Notes: generated by a model from the letters alone, not told the origin. 64,000 nt of DNA from Aquabacterium sp. (GCA_030654395.1 JAURXM010000064.1:1-64000); one strand, 5' to 3'. Positions 8,787-19,102 are shown, counted from the first letter of the stretch. A program made the numbers and translations.

Positions 8787-10739
8787 ATGACGCATGAGCC
8801 CGCCCGCGCCCCCACTTCTTCGGATAGCACCTTGCCAGACCCTCGTCTGAATGCGCCTCGGCGCCACATTCAGGCCTTACCAGATGAGTTGATCAGCCAA
8901 ATTGCAGCAGGTGAAGTGGTCGAGCGCCCGGCCTCCGTCGTGCGGGAATTGGTAGACAACGCCTTGGATGCTGGCTCGTCGCAAATCACCGTCAAATTGC
9001 TGGCAGGCGGTGTGCGTCAAATTTTGGTCGAGGACGATGGTTGCGGCATCCCTCTGGCAGAGTTGCCATTGGCCTTGTTGAGGCATGCCACCAGCAAAAT
9101 TCGGTCACTCGATGACCTTGAGCATGTCTCAACCATGGGCTTTCGGGGCGAGGCCTTGGCCGCCATCGCCTCGGTGTCGGACACGTCATTGTCAAGCCGC
9201 ACACCCAGCGATGGGCATGCGCACCGCTTAGATGCCCGATCAGGTGAATTGAGCCCAGCCGCTCGCAGCGTTGGCACCAGTGTCGAGGTGCGTGAGCTGT
9301 TTTTCAGCACCCCGGCTCGGCGCAAATTTCTCAAAAGCGATGCCACCGAGTTGGCGCATTGCCTTGAATCCGTACGGCGTCACGCTTTGGCTCGCCCCGA
9401 TGTCGGCTTCAGCGTCTGGCACGAAGGCAAACTGGTTGAGCAGCTGCGCGCTGGCACCCCTGAGCAGCGCATGGCCGATGTATTAGGTAAAGAATTCATC
9501 AGCACCAGCCGTGGTGTTGATTTGCACATTGGCCCCATGCGCATCCATGGCAGGGCCGGTTTACCTGAAGCCTCGCGGTCACGTGCAGACTGGCAATACT
9601 GCTATGTCAACGGCCGTTATGTGCGCGACAAATTGCTGGCCCACGGCGTCCGATCCGCCTATGAGGATGTGCTGCATGGTGGGCGTCAACCCACTTATGC
9701 CCTGTTCATCGATATCGCGCCAGAACTGGTCGACGTCAATGTGCACCCCACCAAAATCGAGGTTCGATTCCGTGACTCTCGGGCGGTGCACCAAGCATTG
9801 CGACACGCCGTGGAGGCCTCGCTGGCCCTGTCTCGGGCTGACCAGCCACCTACAACGGCAGCCACCAGCTCTGCAGAGCGCCTGCCCACCAGCAACGACC
9901 AGCCAGTCAGCACCACGACGGCCCCTGCCGCGAACGACCAGCAAACGCCCCTACCTTGGGCGCACAGCATGCAAGACAGCGCCCCCGAGCGCCGTTGGTC
10001 GGGTTGGCCCAAACCCAGCCAAAGCGACTCAGGGGCGGCTATGTTGTCGACCTACTCCCCCCCAGATGCCTTCGCCGCACTGACGCTGCCACGCGTGGTG
10101 TCCGCGCCCCAGCGTGATGAGGGCTTGGTCGCATCCAAAATGGACGACAGCCACGAATGGCCACTCGGCCGGGCGATTGCGCAAATTGGTGGTGTTTATG
10201 TGCTGGCTGAAAATGCCAAGGGCTTGATCATCGTGGACATGCACGCCGCCCATGAGCGTGTGGTGTACGAGCGGCTCAAAACACAAATGGCGGATGCCCA
10301 GCTCGAAAGCCAGCCCTTGCTGATCCCGCTGACTTTTGCGGCAACCCCCAACGAAATCGCCACCGCAGAAGCGCAACACGACACCCTGCTGGCGCTGGGT
10401 TTGGATGTCGATTCGATCGGCCCTGGCAAGCTGGCCGTGCGATCTACACCGTTGGCGCTGGCGCAAGCCGACGGTGTCGAATTGGCCAGATCTGTTCTGG
10501 CAGAACTATCGCAGATGGACGCCAGCGATGTCATCAAACGAGCCCAACACGACTTGCTGGCCACCATGGCCTGTCATGGTGCGGTACGTGCTAACCGCCG
10601 ACTTAACTTAACCGAAATGAATGCCCTGCTGCGCGACATGGAAGCCACCGAACGTGCAGACCAATGCAACCATGGCCGCCCTACGTGGCGCCAGTTGACC
10701 CTGCGTGAACTTGACGCGCTTTTCCTGCGCGGCCGCTGA
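8787..10739 (+). CDS. mutL: DNA mismatch repair protein MutL, endonuclease-type
   Basis: A 650-residue GHKL ATPase that couples MutS mismatch recognition to strand incision. The N-terminal domain has QIAAGEVVERPASVVRELVDNALDAGS, DDGCGI and TMGFRGEALAAIASV. The linker (about residues 350-470) is low-complexity. The C-terminal domain carries DMHAAHERVVYE at residues 484-495, matching the DQHA(x2)E(x4)E metal-binding endonuclease motif except Q to M. ACHGAVRANRRL and CNHGRP near the end (C627, H629) supply the other metal-site elements. Enterobacterial MutL lacks these and relies on MutH. The N-terminus is about 25 residues longer than E. coli MutL. Confidence 0.95.
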   Translation: MTHEPARAPTSSDSTLPDPRLNAPRRHIQALPDELISQIAAGEVVERPASVVRELVDNALDAGSSQITVKLLAGGVRQILVEDDGCGIPLAELPLALLRHATSKIRSLDDLEHVSTMGFRGEALAAIASVSDTSLSSRTPSDGHAHRLDARSGELSPAARSVGTSVEVRELFFSTPARRKFLKSDATELAHCLESVRRHALARPDVGFSVWHEGKLVEQLRAGTPEQRMADVLGKEFISTSRGVDLHIGPMRIHGRAGLPEASRSRADWQYCYVNGRYVRDKLLAHGVRSAYEDVLHGGRQPTYALFIDIAPELVDVNVHPTKIEVRFRDSRAVHQALRHAVEASLALSRADQPPTTAATSSAERLPTSNDQPVSTTTAPAANDQQTPLPWAHSMQDSAPERRWSGWPKPSQSDSGAAMLSTYSPPDAFAALTLPRVVSAPQRDEGLVASKMDDSHEWPLGRAIAQIGGVYVLAENAKGLIIVDMHAAHERVVYERLKTQMADAQLESQPLLIPLTFAATPNEIATAEAQHDTLLALGLDVDSIGPGKLAVRSTPLALAQADGVELARSVLAELSQMDASDVIKRAQHDLLATMACHGAVRANRRLNLTEMNALLRDMEATERADQCNHGRPTWRQLTLRELDALFLRGR

Positions 10740-10766
10740 ACGCGCCGCCGCCTGCTGGACACCCCC

Positions 10767-12107
10767 ATGACTGAACGCAAAAAACTGAGTCTGACCAAAC
10801 CGGATCAGACCGACTCCGACACCCCCACCAGTGCATACCGCAAACCACCGGTACGCGGCGCTGGCACGGCCCCCCGCATCCGCATGACGGCTGAACAAGC
10901 TGCACAGGCACGTGAAGACGCGGCCAGCCGTGAGCTTGAACGCGAGCGTGCCCGCGCGGCTTGGTTCGCTGAGGCGCCTGCGCCTGCCAGCGAGAGCCGG
11001 CATCAACGTGTGGATCGACCCCAAGCTGACAACCGTGAGCCACGCCGAGAACCTGCACGTGAGCCATACCGCGATCAGCGTAGCGGCCAACGTCAAGAAG
11101 CACGCAGCGACTACCGAGGCGCCACGCCACGTCAAGCGCCACGTCAAGCGCCTCGCCAAGATCCACGTCAAGCGCCCCGTCAAGAGCCGCGCTACGAACA
11201 ACAACGCTACGACAACCGCCAAGAGCCCCAGCAGCCACACCCAGCAGCCTTGCGCCGTGACGGCCGCCGTGACGATGGCCTGGCCAATGAGCGCGCACAC
11301 CGCGCCGTACAGCCCCAGAACGTCGCGAACCAACGCGACGAAGATGGCCGCATCCGCCTGTCCAAGCTGATGAGCGAGAGCGGTTTGGCCTCACGCCGCG
11401 AAGCTGATGAATGGATCGAGCACGGCTGGGTGCGTGTTGATGGCGAAGTCGTATCAGAGCTTGGCTCGCGCGTGTTCCCCAACCAAGTTGTCACCATCGA
11501 CCCGGCTGCGCACTCGCAACAAGCCCAGCGCGTCACCATCCTGATCAACAAGCCCATCGGTTTTGTGAGCGGGCAAGCTGAAGACGGCTATGAGCCTGCC
11601 GTCGTCCTTATCCGACCCGAAAACCGCTGGGTTGATGACAAGCTGCCCATCCAACTCACACGGGGCCACTTGAAGCATCTGGCGCCTGCTGGCCGCTTGG
11701 ACATTGACTCAACGGGCATGCTGGTGCTGACCCAAGATGGCCGCATCGCCAAACACCTGATCGGTGAGGACTCCGGCGTCGAAAAGGAATACCTGGTGCG
11801 CGTGCAGTCTATTGCGCACCCCGAAGCAGAGAACGTCTCGGCCGTTGTGCCCCCTGCTGACATGGAACTGCTTCACTATGGCTTGATGCTAGACGGTCGG
11901 CAACTCAAGCACGCGCAAGTGTCTTGGCAAAATGAGCAGCAATTGCGTTTCGTTTTGCGTGAAGGCCGCAAGCGCCAAATCCGCCGCATGTGCGAACAAG
12001 TCGGGCTGAAGGTCGTCGGACTCAAGCGCGTGCGCATGGGCAGCATCACCTTGGGCAAACTGCCGATTGGGCAATGGCGTTTCTTAAGGCCCGATGAGCG
12101 TTTCTGA
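10767..12107 (+). CDS. rRNA pseudouridine synthase, RluB/RluF family, with low-complexity N-terminus
   Basis: A 446-residue protein. Residues from about 200 form an S4 RNA-binding domain ([21 protein letters not shown]) and a pseudouridine synthase domain with catalytic Asp in [16 protein letters not shown] and the terminal [13 protein letters not shown] loop. It isomerises a uridine in 23S rRNA; the exact position cannot be read from the sequence. The first 195 residues are a highly basic, Arg/Gln/Pro-rich disordered arm with a 12-bp tandem repeat, probably an RNA-binding tail. Such tails are common in betaproteobacterial members. It overlaps the transporter downstream by 14 bp. Confidence 0.9.
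   Translation: MTERKKLSLTKPDQTDSDTPTSAYRKPPVRGAGTAPRIRMTAEQAAQAREDAASRELERERARAAWFAEAPAPASESRHQRVDRPQADNREPRREPAREPYRDQRSGQRQEARSDYRGATPRQAPRQAPRQDPRQAPRQEPRYEQQRYDNRQEPQQPHPAALRRDGRRDDGLANERAHRAVQPQNVANQRDEDGRIRLSKLMSESGLASRREADEWIEHGWVRVDGEVVSELGSRVFPNQVVTIDPAAHSQQAQRVTILINKPIGFVSGQAEDGYEPAVVLIRPENRWVDDKLPIQLTRGHLKHLAPAGRLDIDSTGMLVLTQDGRIAKHLIGEDSGVEKEYLVRVQSIAHPEAENVSAVVPPADMELLHYGLMLDGRQLKHAQVSWQNEQQLRFVLREGRKRQIRRMCEQVGLKVVGLKRVRMGSITLGKLPIGQWRFLRPDERF
11130..11189 (+). repeat. 12-bp tandem repeat inside the pseudouridine synthase gene
   Basis: Five imperfect copies of CGTCAAGCGCC(A/T/C) with a 12-bp period encode repeated [12 protein letters not shown] tetrapeptides in the disordered basic arm. 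The period is a multiple of three, so copy-number change would lengthen or shorten the arm without a frameshift. Confidence 0.85.
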
Positions 12108-13362
12108 TCAGGCCGAGTCAGGTCAAAAGACCATCCCTGCATGGGTGGTGGTCACCGCGTTGGCCATGGTGAGCGGGCTCCAACCACTCACCACCGACCT
12201 GTACCTACCAGCGTTGCCCCAAATGCAGCGCGAGATGAGCTTGAGTCCGTCCGAAGCGCAATGGACGCTGTCTGTCTTGATGCTGGCTATGGGACTTGGC
12301 CAGTTGGTCTGGGGGCCCGTGGCGGACATCATTGGACGGCGTCCTGTTTTACGCTGGGGCCTGGGGCTCTATGTGCTGTCCAGTTTATTGACGACTGTGG
12401 CCAATGACATTGGCCTCATGCTCGTCGCAAGAGCCTTGCAAGGCGCCACACTATCGGCTGCGGTGCTGTGTGGCCGCGCCATGATCCGTGATCTCTACCC
12501 ACCAGAAGACGGTGCACGCATGATGGCCAAAGGCATGACCGGACTGGGGATCATTGCGCTCGTGGGCCCTGTTGTCGGTGCCCTGACGGCCACTTGGTTT
12601 GGTTGGCGAGCCACCATGAGCTCCATGGTTTTATTTGGCAGCGTCGCTCTGGCTTTTATCTGGACGCATTTACCGGAGACACTGGCACCTGCTCGCCGTC
12701 AAACCCAACTGAACTGGCTTACCTTGGTGCGCAACTGGTGGCAGATAGCCCAGCACCCGCGCTTTCGGGCACACACGATGCTGACTGCGTCGACCTATGG
12801 CGGTTTGTTTGTGTACTTGGCGGCATCAGCCTTCGTTTTCATCGACGTCTTGGGCACCAGCCGGACAGCCTATGGTGCAGGCATGTCAACATTGTCACTG
12901 GCCTACTTGGTGGGCACCGTCGTGTGTCGCAAACTGCTGCCACGCCGAGGGCTCACAGGCACCATCAAATTAGCAGGCTACTGCTCTTTGGCTGGCGGCT
13001 TGGCTTTGCTTTTGGTATCTGTCGCGCAGGTCACGCTGCATTGGCGTGTCAGCCCTTTGAGCCTACTACCCGGCATGTGGCTTTACGCCTTCGCACACGG
13101 CATCCATCAGCCATGCGGGCAAACGGGCGTGGTCTCCGCCTTCCCAACGCAGGCTGGCGCAGCCTCTGCGCTGTCTGGCTTTATTTTATCGACCACAGCC
13201 TTTGCTGTCGGCGCCCTGCTGTCATGGTGGACCGCCTTACCGGGCTGGTCAGGCACCATCCACCCTATGACGCTAGGCATGGCGTTGGGCGGCGCGCTGA
13301 CCGCGTGGGTGGCCTTAGGCCGTGTGCAACGTGATGGTCACGTAGTAGGTAGGGCCTCATGA
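12094..13362 (+). CDS. Bcr/CflA-family drug:H+ antiporter (MFS)
   Basis: A 422-residue, 12-helix major facilitator of the DHA1 Bcr/CflA group. The signature [12 protein letters not shown] lies in helix 1, and the loop 2-3 motif is [37 protein letters not shown] and [18 protein letters not shown] follow in order, as in the family. It probably exports small toxic compounds across the inner membrane. The gene overlaps the pseudouridine synthase by 14 bp and miaA by 4 bp (ATGA), so it is translated within the mutL-to-miaA transcription unit, an unusual place for a transporter. The substrate is unknown. Confidence 0.88.
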   Translation: MSVSDQAESGQKTIPAWVVVTALAMVSGLQPLTTDLYLPALPQMQREMSLSPSEAQWTLSVLMLAMGLGQLVWGPVADIIGRRPVLRWGLGLYVLSSLLTTVANDIGLMLVARALQGATLSAAVLCGRAMIRDLYPPEDGARMMAKGMTGLGIIALVGPVVGALTATWFGWRATMSSMVLFGSVALAFIWTHLPETLAPARRQTQLNWLTLVRNWWQIAQHPRFRAHTMLTASTYGGLFVYLAASAFVFIDVLGTSRTAYGAGMSTLSLAYLVGTVVCRKLLPRRGLTGTIKLAGYCSLAGGLALLLVSVAQVTLHWRVSPLSLLPGMWLYAFAHGIHQPCGQTGVVSAFPTQAGAASALSGFILSTTAFAVGALLSWWTALPGWSGTIHPMTLGMALGGALTAWVALGRVQRDGHVVGRAS

Positions 13363-14318
13363 GCGATACCCCAGCTACTTGGGCCCTGGTGGGCCCCACA
13401 GCATGCGGCAAGACAGCTGCGGCCTTGGCGATAGCGCAAAAGGTCGATATAGAGATCATCAGCGTAGATTCAGCGCTGATTTACAAAGGCATGGACACAG
13501 GTACAGCCAAACCATCGGCTATCGAGTTAAGCCAAGTACCGCACCACCTGATCGACATCATCGACCCAGCAGAGAGTTACAGCGCAGCCCGGTTCGTACA
13601 AGACACCACCAGACTGATCGACGAGATAAGGGCGCGGGGACGCACCCCCTTGCTGGTGGGTGGCACCATGCTCTACATCAAGGCCTTGTTAGATGGGCTT
13701 GACGAGATGCCCTCAGCCGACCTCACCGTGCGCGCGATGATCGATGCCCAGATGCTGGCCAAGGGCTGCCCTGCCCTTCATGCGGAGCTGGCGCAAGTTG
13801 ACCCGATCACGGCGGCACGACTGGCACCGGGCGACACCCAACGTGTACAACGGGCATTGGAAGTGTGGCATTGCACTGGCCGGCCCTTGTCGAGCTTTCA
13901 CCGCCAAGCCAGTGATACCCCGCGCCCGCCAGCGCACCACGCCAAAGTGGTTTCACTAGAGCCCAATGACCGTGCGTGGCTTCACCACCGCATTGCGCAA
14001 CGCTTTGACCTGATGATGCAAGCGGGCTTTTTAAGTGAAGTCGCCCAGTTGCGGCAACGTCCAGATCTGCATGTTGGCCTGGCATCCATACGCTGTGTCG
14101 GTTATCGGCAGGTTTGGGAGGCGCTGGATGCGGGTCTAGACCTCAGTCAGCCCGCGGTTTTACAAGAGGTCACCCAGAAAGCGGTTGCAGCCACGCGCCA
14201 GTTGGCCAAACGCCAAATCACCTGGTTGCGCAGCATGCCGCAGCGCATCGTCGTGCCCTGTGATCAAGAGCATGCCATCCACAAGGTGTATGAAGCATTC
14301 GGTATCAAGCCAGCTTAA
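13359..14318 (+). CDS. miaA: tRNA dimethylallyltransferase MiaA
   Basis: A 319-residue enzyme that adds a dimethylallyl group to N6 of A37 in UNN-decoding tRNAs. The P-loop GPTACGKT is at residues 12-19, followed by [31 protein letters not shown] and [37 protein letters not shown] and [17 protein letters not shown] complete the family pattern. The start overlaps the transporter stop by 4 bp. In many proteobacteria hfq follows miaA. Here the next gene is the oppositely oriented emrB, 7 bp away. Confidence 0.96.
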   Translation: MSDTPATWALVGPTACGKTAAALAIAQKVDIEIISVDSALIYKGMDTGTAKPSAIELSQVPHHLIDIIDPAESYSAARFVQDTTRLIDEIRARGRTPLLVGGTMLYIKALLDGLDEMPSADLTVRAMIDAQMLAKGCPALHAELAQVDPITAARLAPGDTQRVQRALEVWHCTGRPLSSFHRQASDTPRPPAHHAKVVSLEPNDRAWLHHRIAQRFDLMMQAGFLSEVAQLRQRPDLHVGLASIRCVGYRQVWEALDAGLDLSQPAVLQEVTQKAVAATRQLAKRQITWLRSMPQRIVVPCDQEHAIHKVYEAFGIKPA

Positions 14319-14325
14319 TGGCAGT

Positions 14326-15879
14326 TTAATGAGCCCCGCCTGCATCCACAGCAACCGGTGATGGGCGAGGTTTTGCCATCCAAACCACCGGAATCAGGCA
14401 CAGGAACAGCAGAGACGAAACCAAGTAGACGTCATCTGCTGCACGCGTAAAAGCCTGTTGATCGATCAAACGTGCGACCTGTGCTGAGGCCTGCTCAAAG
14501 CTCATACCCGTGCTCATCAACGCATTGAATCCATCGACCGCACCCCCATCAGTCTGAGACAACTTCTCAGTGAGGTGCGCATGATGCAAAGTCGCACGGT
14601 CATCCCATACCGTGGCCACAATCGAGGTACCCATGGCCCCAGCGGTGATTCGAACGAAATTACTCAAGCCCGATGCCGATGGGATGCGGTCTGGGGTCAA
14701 ACCATTGAACACGATGGCACTCAGGGGAATGAAGAAGAAGGCAATGGCACCACCTTGCAAAATAGTTGGCACCAAAATGGCGTTGAAGTCAGCCTGCACA
14801 GTGAAGTGCGATCGCATCCACATGACCAGCGCAAAACCCAAGAAAGCCACCGTCGCCAAAATACGCGGGTCTATGCGTGTGACGTTTTTGCCTACAAAGG
14901 GGGACAGCAAAATCGCCAAGATACCCACTGGCGCAACAGCCATACCAGCGGCCGATGCGGTGTAACCCATGTATTGTTGAAGCCACATTGGCAACAGCAC
15001 CACGTTACCAAAGAACAGGCCGTAAGCCACCGATAAAGACACCACACCAAAAACGAAGTTTCGTTGCGCGAACAAACGCAGATCAACCACAGGGTGCTCT
15101 TGAGTCAGCTCCCACACCACAAAGACGATGAATCCGATGAGGGCGACCACGCCCAATGCAACGATCTCGCCACTTGCAAACCAGTCCAACTCCTTGCCTT
15201 TGTCCAGCATGATCTGCATGGCACCGACCCAAAGCACGAGCAAACTCAAGCCCACCGTATCAATCGGCAGTTTTTGAGTTGGCGTCTCTCGCTTGACATA
15301 TATCCGCCACGTCACCAAAGCCGTCGCCAGTCCCACAGGGATGTTGATGTAGAAAATCCATGGCCAAGACATGTTGTCTGTGATCCAGCCCCCAAGTAGC
15401 GGCCCCGTCACGGGCGCCACCAAAGTGGTCATCGCCCAAATGGCCAAGGCCATGCCTGACTTACCGGGGGGGTAGCTCGACAGCAGCAAGGTCTGCGACA
15501 GCGGGATCATCGGCCCCGCCACCAAACCTTGCAACACGCGAAAGCCAATCAACGCCCCCAAAGACGAGGCCAAGCCACACAACCACGAAGCCAAGACAAA
15601 CAGCAGCACACTGGTGACGAACAACCGTACAGCGCCAAACCGTTGCGTCAACCAACCCGTCAGCGGCACCGAGATGGCGTTAGCCAAACCAAAGCTGGTG
15701 ATCACCCATGTGCCTTGCGTCGGACTGACACCGATGTCACCGGCAATGGCAGGCAGTGACACGTTGGCAATCGATGAATCAAGCACGTTCATGAACGTGG
15801 CCAAGGACAAGGCCACTGTCCCCAGTATCAGGGACGACCCGCTCAAGGGTGGTGGGCTGTGTGATGGCACCGCGCTCAT
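14326..15879 (-). CDS. emrB: EmrB/QacA-type DHA2 multidrug transporter
   Basis: A 517-residue, 14-helix major facilitator. It carries LDSSIANVSLPAIAGD (DHA2 helix-1 motif), PLTGWLTQRFGAVRLF, RVLQGLVAGPMIPLSQTLLL and GPLLGGWITDNMSWPWIFYINIPVG (motif C plus the following loop), all typical of EmrB. It pumps hydrophobic drugs through the EmrA adaptor and an outer-membrane channel. It is the last gene of the marR-OMF-emrA-emrB operon, starting 1 bp after emrA ends. Confidence 0.93.
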   Translation of the reverse strand: MSAVPSHSPPPLSGSSLILGTVALSLATFMNVLDSSIANVSLPAIAGDIGVSPTQGTWVITSFGLANAISVPLTGWLTQRFGAVRLFVTSVLLFVLASWLCGLASSLGALIGFRVLQGLVAGPMIPLSQTLLLSSYPPGKSGMALAIWAMTTLVAPVTGPLLGGWITDNMSWPWIFYINIPVGLATALVTWRIYVKRETPTQKLPIDTVGLSLLVLWVGAMQIMLDKGKELDWFASGEIVALGVVALIGFIVFVVWELTQEHPVVDLRLFAQRNFVFGVVSLSVAYGLFFGNVVLLPMWLQQYMGYTASAAGMAVAPVGILAILLSPFVGKNVTRIDPRILATVAFLGFALVMWMRSHFTVQADFNAILVPTILQGGAIAFFFIPLSAIVFNGLTPDRIPSASGLSNFVRITAGAMGTSIVATVWDDRATLHHAHLTEKLSQTDGGAVDGFNALMSTGMSFEQASAQVARLIDQQAFTRAADDVYLVSSLLFLCLIPVVWMAKPRPSPVAVDAGGAH

Positions 15880-15880
15880 A

Positions 15881-17101
15881 TCAGCCGCCCTTGCTTACAC
15901 CATGGGCTGGCACAGTGCGTCCCAAATTGCTGGAAATGATGTTTGAAACGACTTGATCTGCATCACCTTGCAGGTTATCAAACACGCCTGTGAAGGCCAC
16001 GGCCTTATCACGTGGCGTCTGGGCCAGTACAGCACCATCTTGCTGGGTGACATCTACCTCAACATCCATAGACAAACCTACGCGCAAAGGGTGCGCTTTG
16101 ACCTCGTCCGCTTGCAGCAGCACACGCACGGGTACACGCTGCACGATCTTGATCCAGTTGCCCGTGGCATTTTGAGCAGGCAACAAGGAGAACGCCGCTC
16201 CTGTGCCTGCACCCAAGCCGCCCACCTTGCCGTGAAACACCACCTTTTGGCCATACACGTCTGCGGTCATCGTGACGGGCTGCCCAATGCGCACGTGCTG
16301 CAACTGGCTCTCTTTGAAGTTCGCGTCGACCCATGGCTGATCAAGCGCAACAACGGTCATCAAAGGTGCGCCCGCTTGCACGCGCTGACCAACTTGCACG
16401 CTGCGCTTGGCAACATAGCCAGTCACGGGTGCCAGCAATGTCACACGCTTGAGAGACAAGAAAGCCTCTCGAACCCGCGCTGCTGCACGGGCGACGTTGG
16501 GGTGTTGCGCCACAGACGTACCCTCAGTCAACGACTGGTTAGACGCCAACTGTTCACGCGCAGCAAGCAAGGCCGCCTCGGTGGCCGCAAAGGCAGAACG
16601 TGCCGACAGTAATTGTGCTTGTGCGTGGCTGAATTCCTCTTTGCCAACGGCGCCACTGGCCACCAACGGTGCACGGCGACTCACATCGTCCTGCACTTTG
16701 TTGATCTCACTTTGTGCCCTGCTGACATCGGCTTGCCGCACCTGAACTTGGGACAGCAAGCTGGCGTTGTTGGCAAACAAAATGCGCACCTCACGTACGG
16801 TTTGAGCCAGTTGTGCTTCGGCCTGATCCAATGCAACCTGGGCATCCGCCGAGTCCAACTTGACAAGCACCTGCCCCGCCTTAACCACATCGGTGTCATC
16901 GGCGTTGATCGCCAAAACCGTGCCCGATACCTGCGGGGTGATTTGCACCACGTTGGCCTGCACATAAGCATTGTCCGTGTGCTCAAAATGCTTAGCAACC
17001 AAGGTGTAGTAGGCCGCATAGGAAGCGGCACTGAGGACCACAACAGAGGCGATCATGGTCAATGCTTTTTTTCGTTTGGGGTTGGTGGTCTCGGTGCTCA
17101 T
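15881..17101 (-). CDS. emrA: EmrA-type membrane fusion (HlyD) adaptor
   Basis: A 406-residue periplasmic adaptor with one N-terminal transmembrane helix (about residues 15-35). The lipoyl half-motif HTDNAYVQANVVQITPQVSGTV is typical of EmrA, followed by VKAGQVLVKLD, a long alpha-helical hairpin and the second lipoyl half (LLAPVTGYVAKRSVQVGQRVQAG). It bridges EmrB and the outer-membrane factor. The start overlaps the upstream stop by 4 bp (ATGA), showing translational coupling. Confidence 0.94.
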   Translation of the reverse strand: MSTETTNPKRKKALTMIASVVVLSAASYAAYYTLVAKHFEHTDNAYVQANVVQITPQVSGTVLAINADDTDVVKAGQVLVKLDSADAQVALDQAEAQLAQTVREVRILFANNASLLSQVQVRQADVSRAQSEINKVQDDVSRRAPLVASGAVGKEEFSHAQAQLLSARSAFAATEAALLAAREQLASNQSLTEGTSVAQHPNVARAAARVREAFLSLKRVTLLAPVTGYVAKRSVQVGQRVQAGAPLMTVVALDQPWVDANFKESQLQHVRIGQPVTMTADVYGQKVVFHGKVGGLGAGTGAAFSLLPAQNATGNWIKIVQRVPVRVLLQADEVKAHPLRVGLSMDVEVDVTQQDGAVLAQTPRDKAVAFTGVFDNLQGDADQVVSNIISSNLGRTVPAHGVSKGG

Positions 17102-18549
17102 GAGCGGTCTCCTGTCGGCGCGGCTGCTTGCAAGCTGCCACCCAAAGTACGAATAAGGTTGAACTGGGTATCCAAAGTACGGGCCTGCAAGTCCACACCC
17201 AAACGCCGTTGCGCCAACACAGTGGATTCGGCACTCAACACGAGCAAGTAGTTACCCAAACCTGCGCCATAACGCGCTTTAACCAAGGTATAGGCGGCCT
17301 CTGCGCTTTGCTGCGCAGCTTGTTGTGCCACGCGTTGGCGCGCAAGGGACTGCGTGCTGCCCATTTGATCTGCCACCTCTTGAACTGCCTGCAACACGGT
17401 CTGGTTGTAGTTAGCCAAAGCCGCGTCCTGCTCGGCAACTTTGCCTTGCAAGTTAGCCCGTCGACGGTCAGCATCAAACAATGGCAAATGGATGGCGGGC
17501 ACCAAGCCCCACTGCAAACTGCTGGCTTTGAGCAACTGATCCAAGCCAATAGCATTGAAGCCGGCGTAGCTCGTCAAGTCGACGTTGGGATAGAACATCG
17601 CGCGTGCTGCATCCACCTGATGCCCAGCAGCTTGAGCACGCCACAAGGCGGCCACCACGTCCGCACGCCGACCAAGCAGATCAACTGGGACATAAGCCGG
17701 TGTGGGTGCCGCTTGCAACTTACCCAAGGATGCGAGCAAGCCATCTAGCGCTTGTGGCGCTTGCCCACTTAAAGTGGCCAAGGCATGGCGGGAGACCATG
17801 ATCTGCTCATCAAGGGCCTCTAGCTGAAGCTGCGCATCTGGCAAGGCCCCCTCACCTTGGTGCAACTCGACTGCGGTATCTAAGCCGGCGTCAACACGCT
17901 GACGCACCAACACCAATACCTCTTGGCGTTGCGCCAACGTGCGCTGCGTCAATGCATGCTGATCTTGCAAGCGGGCCAGTTGCACATACAGCCTGGCCAC
18001 CTGCGAGGACAGCATCAACCGAGCAGCCTGCAAATCGGCTTGCGTGGCATGGGTTTGCCCAATGGCTGACGCCAACTCGGCGCGATGAAGCCCGAACAGA
18101 TCCAGCTCCCAGCGACTTTCTAACTGCAGGGTGCCAATGGTCAGTGCATGCCCGGCCACCGACGGTGGGTACAACCCATGCTTTGAAAAGTGCTGGCGCT
18201 CTACTTCCGTGGTGGCTTGCGCTGCAGGCTTATCGCCGCCACGGGTATAGCTCTCCTGTGCGACGATGCGCTGTAACCGCGCTTGCGCCACCTGCATCGA
18301 CGGGTTGCCAAACAAGGCCTGATTGATCAATTGACTCAACTGAGCATCGCCGTAAGCATCCCACCAAGGTTGCACAGTCTCTATTGCCTCAACGGGTACG
18401 CCAGCCTGAAGGCCAAACTGATTGGCATCAATCAAATGCAATGTAGGCTGCACATCCTGTTGCGTTGAACATGCGGGCAACATGGCCAGCGCCAAAGCAG
18501 CCAACAGCGTCAGCAAGCCTTTGTGGCCTGCTTGAATGGTTTCAAACAT
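17098..18549 (-). CDS. Outer-membrane efflux lipoprotein (NodT/TolC-like)
   Basis: A 483-residue RND/MFS-type outer-membrane factor. The start at 18549 is chosen because it has a GGAG upstream and gives a lipoprotein signal peptide ending in the lipobox LPAC (MFETIQAGHKGLLTLLAALALAMLPACS). Two OEP repeats follow with long coiled-coil helices; WWDAYGDAQLSQLINQALFGNPSMQVAQARL and LGRRADVVAALWRAQAAGHQVDAARAMFYPNVDL are the repeat starts. It forms the trimeric exit duct for EmrAB. Some 66 further in-frame codons upstream overlap marR and are not translated in my reading. Confidence 0.92.
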   Translation of the reverse strand: MFETIQAGHKGLLTLLAALALAMLPACSTQQDVQPTLHLIDANQFGLQAGVPVEAIETVQPWWDAYGDAQLSQLINQALFGNPSMQVAQARLQRIVAQESYTRGGDKPAAQATTEVERQHFSKHGLYPPSVAGHALTIGTLQLESRWELDLFGLHRAELASAIGQTHATQADLQAARLMLSSQVARLYVQLARLQDQHALTQRTLAQRQEVLVLVRQRVDAGLDTAVELHQGEGALPDAQLQLEALDEQIMVSRHALATLSGQAPQALDGLLASLGKLQAAPTPAYVPVDLLGRRADVVAALWRAQAAGHQVDAARAMFYPNVDLTSYAGFNAIGLDQLLKASSLQWGLVPAIHLPLFDADRRRANLQGKVAEQDAALANYNQTVLQAVQEVADQMGSTQSLARQRVAQQAAQQSAEAAYTLVKARYGAGLGNYLLVLSAESTVLAQRRLGVDLQARTLDTQFNLIRTLGGSLQAAAPTGDRS

Positions 18550-18586
18550 GGGTACTCCGTGGAGGCTTAACTGTCGCTTGAGCGGC

Positions 18587-19102
18587 CTATTGATCCAATA
18601 GCGGGGCATCGCGCAAGGCATCCGCGTTATCCAGCATGCGCCGCAACAAGCCCATGAGCATCTGCCCCTCATCTCGTGTGAAGCCATCCAGCAGGGCATT
18701 GCTGACCTCACACAACACACCCGGCACGGGCGCCATGGCGGCCACACCCTCAGGCGTCAAGGCCAGATGAACAACACGGCGATCCTCGGTTGATCGCTCG
18801 CGCTGGCACAACCCTTTGGCTTGCAAGCGATCCAATGTGCGCGTCAAAGCACCTGCATCCACGTGCAGATCTCGTGATAACGCGGCCAATGTTGACGCCC
18901 GCCCTTGGTGGATGAGGAACATCGGCGTCCATTGCGCCTGCGTCAGGCCGTGGCTGTCCAAGCGCCGATCCACTTGGCTGACCATGGTTTGCACAATGCG
19001 CCGCATCAAGTAGCCAACGCTGTTCTCACGGCTGAATGAGCCTTCGCTGTAAAACGAGGTTGCGGGCCCATTTTCGTCGGGTGTAGTTGACGGTTTCGAC
19101 AT
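18587..19102 (-). CDS. MarR-family transcriptional regulator of the efflux operon
   Basis: A 171-residue winged-helix repressor. It has the MarR DNA-binding core STLAALSRDLHVDAGALTRTLDRLQAKGLCQRERSTEDRRVVHLALTPEG, with the wing residues DRR and the dimerising terminal helices. It is the first gene of the operon with the outer-membrane factor, emrA and emrB, so it most likely represses that operon and is released by pump substrates, as known for EmrR/MprA. A near-palindromic candidate operator lies just upstream at 19116-19127. Confidence 0.92.
   Translation of the reverse strand: MSKPSTTPDENGPATSFYSEGSFSRENSVGYLMRRIVQTMVSQVDRRLDSHGLTQAQWTPMFLIHQGRASTLAALSRDLHVDAGALTRTLDRLQAKGLCQRERSTEDRRVVHLALTPEGVAAMAPVPGVLCEVSNALLDGFTRDEGQMLMGLLRRMLDNADALRDAPLLDQ

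Noticed and set aside
12594..13334. 246-codon frame overlapping the Bcr/CflA gene in another frame
   Set aside because: Only the main frame shows the transmembrane pattern and the family motifs.
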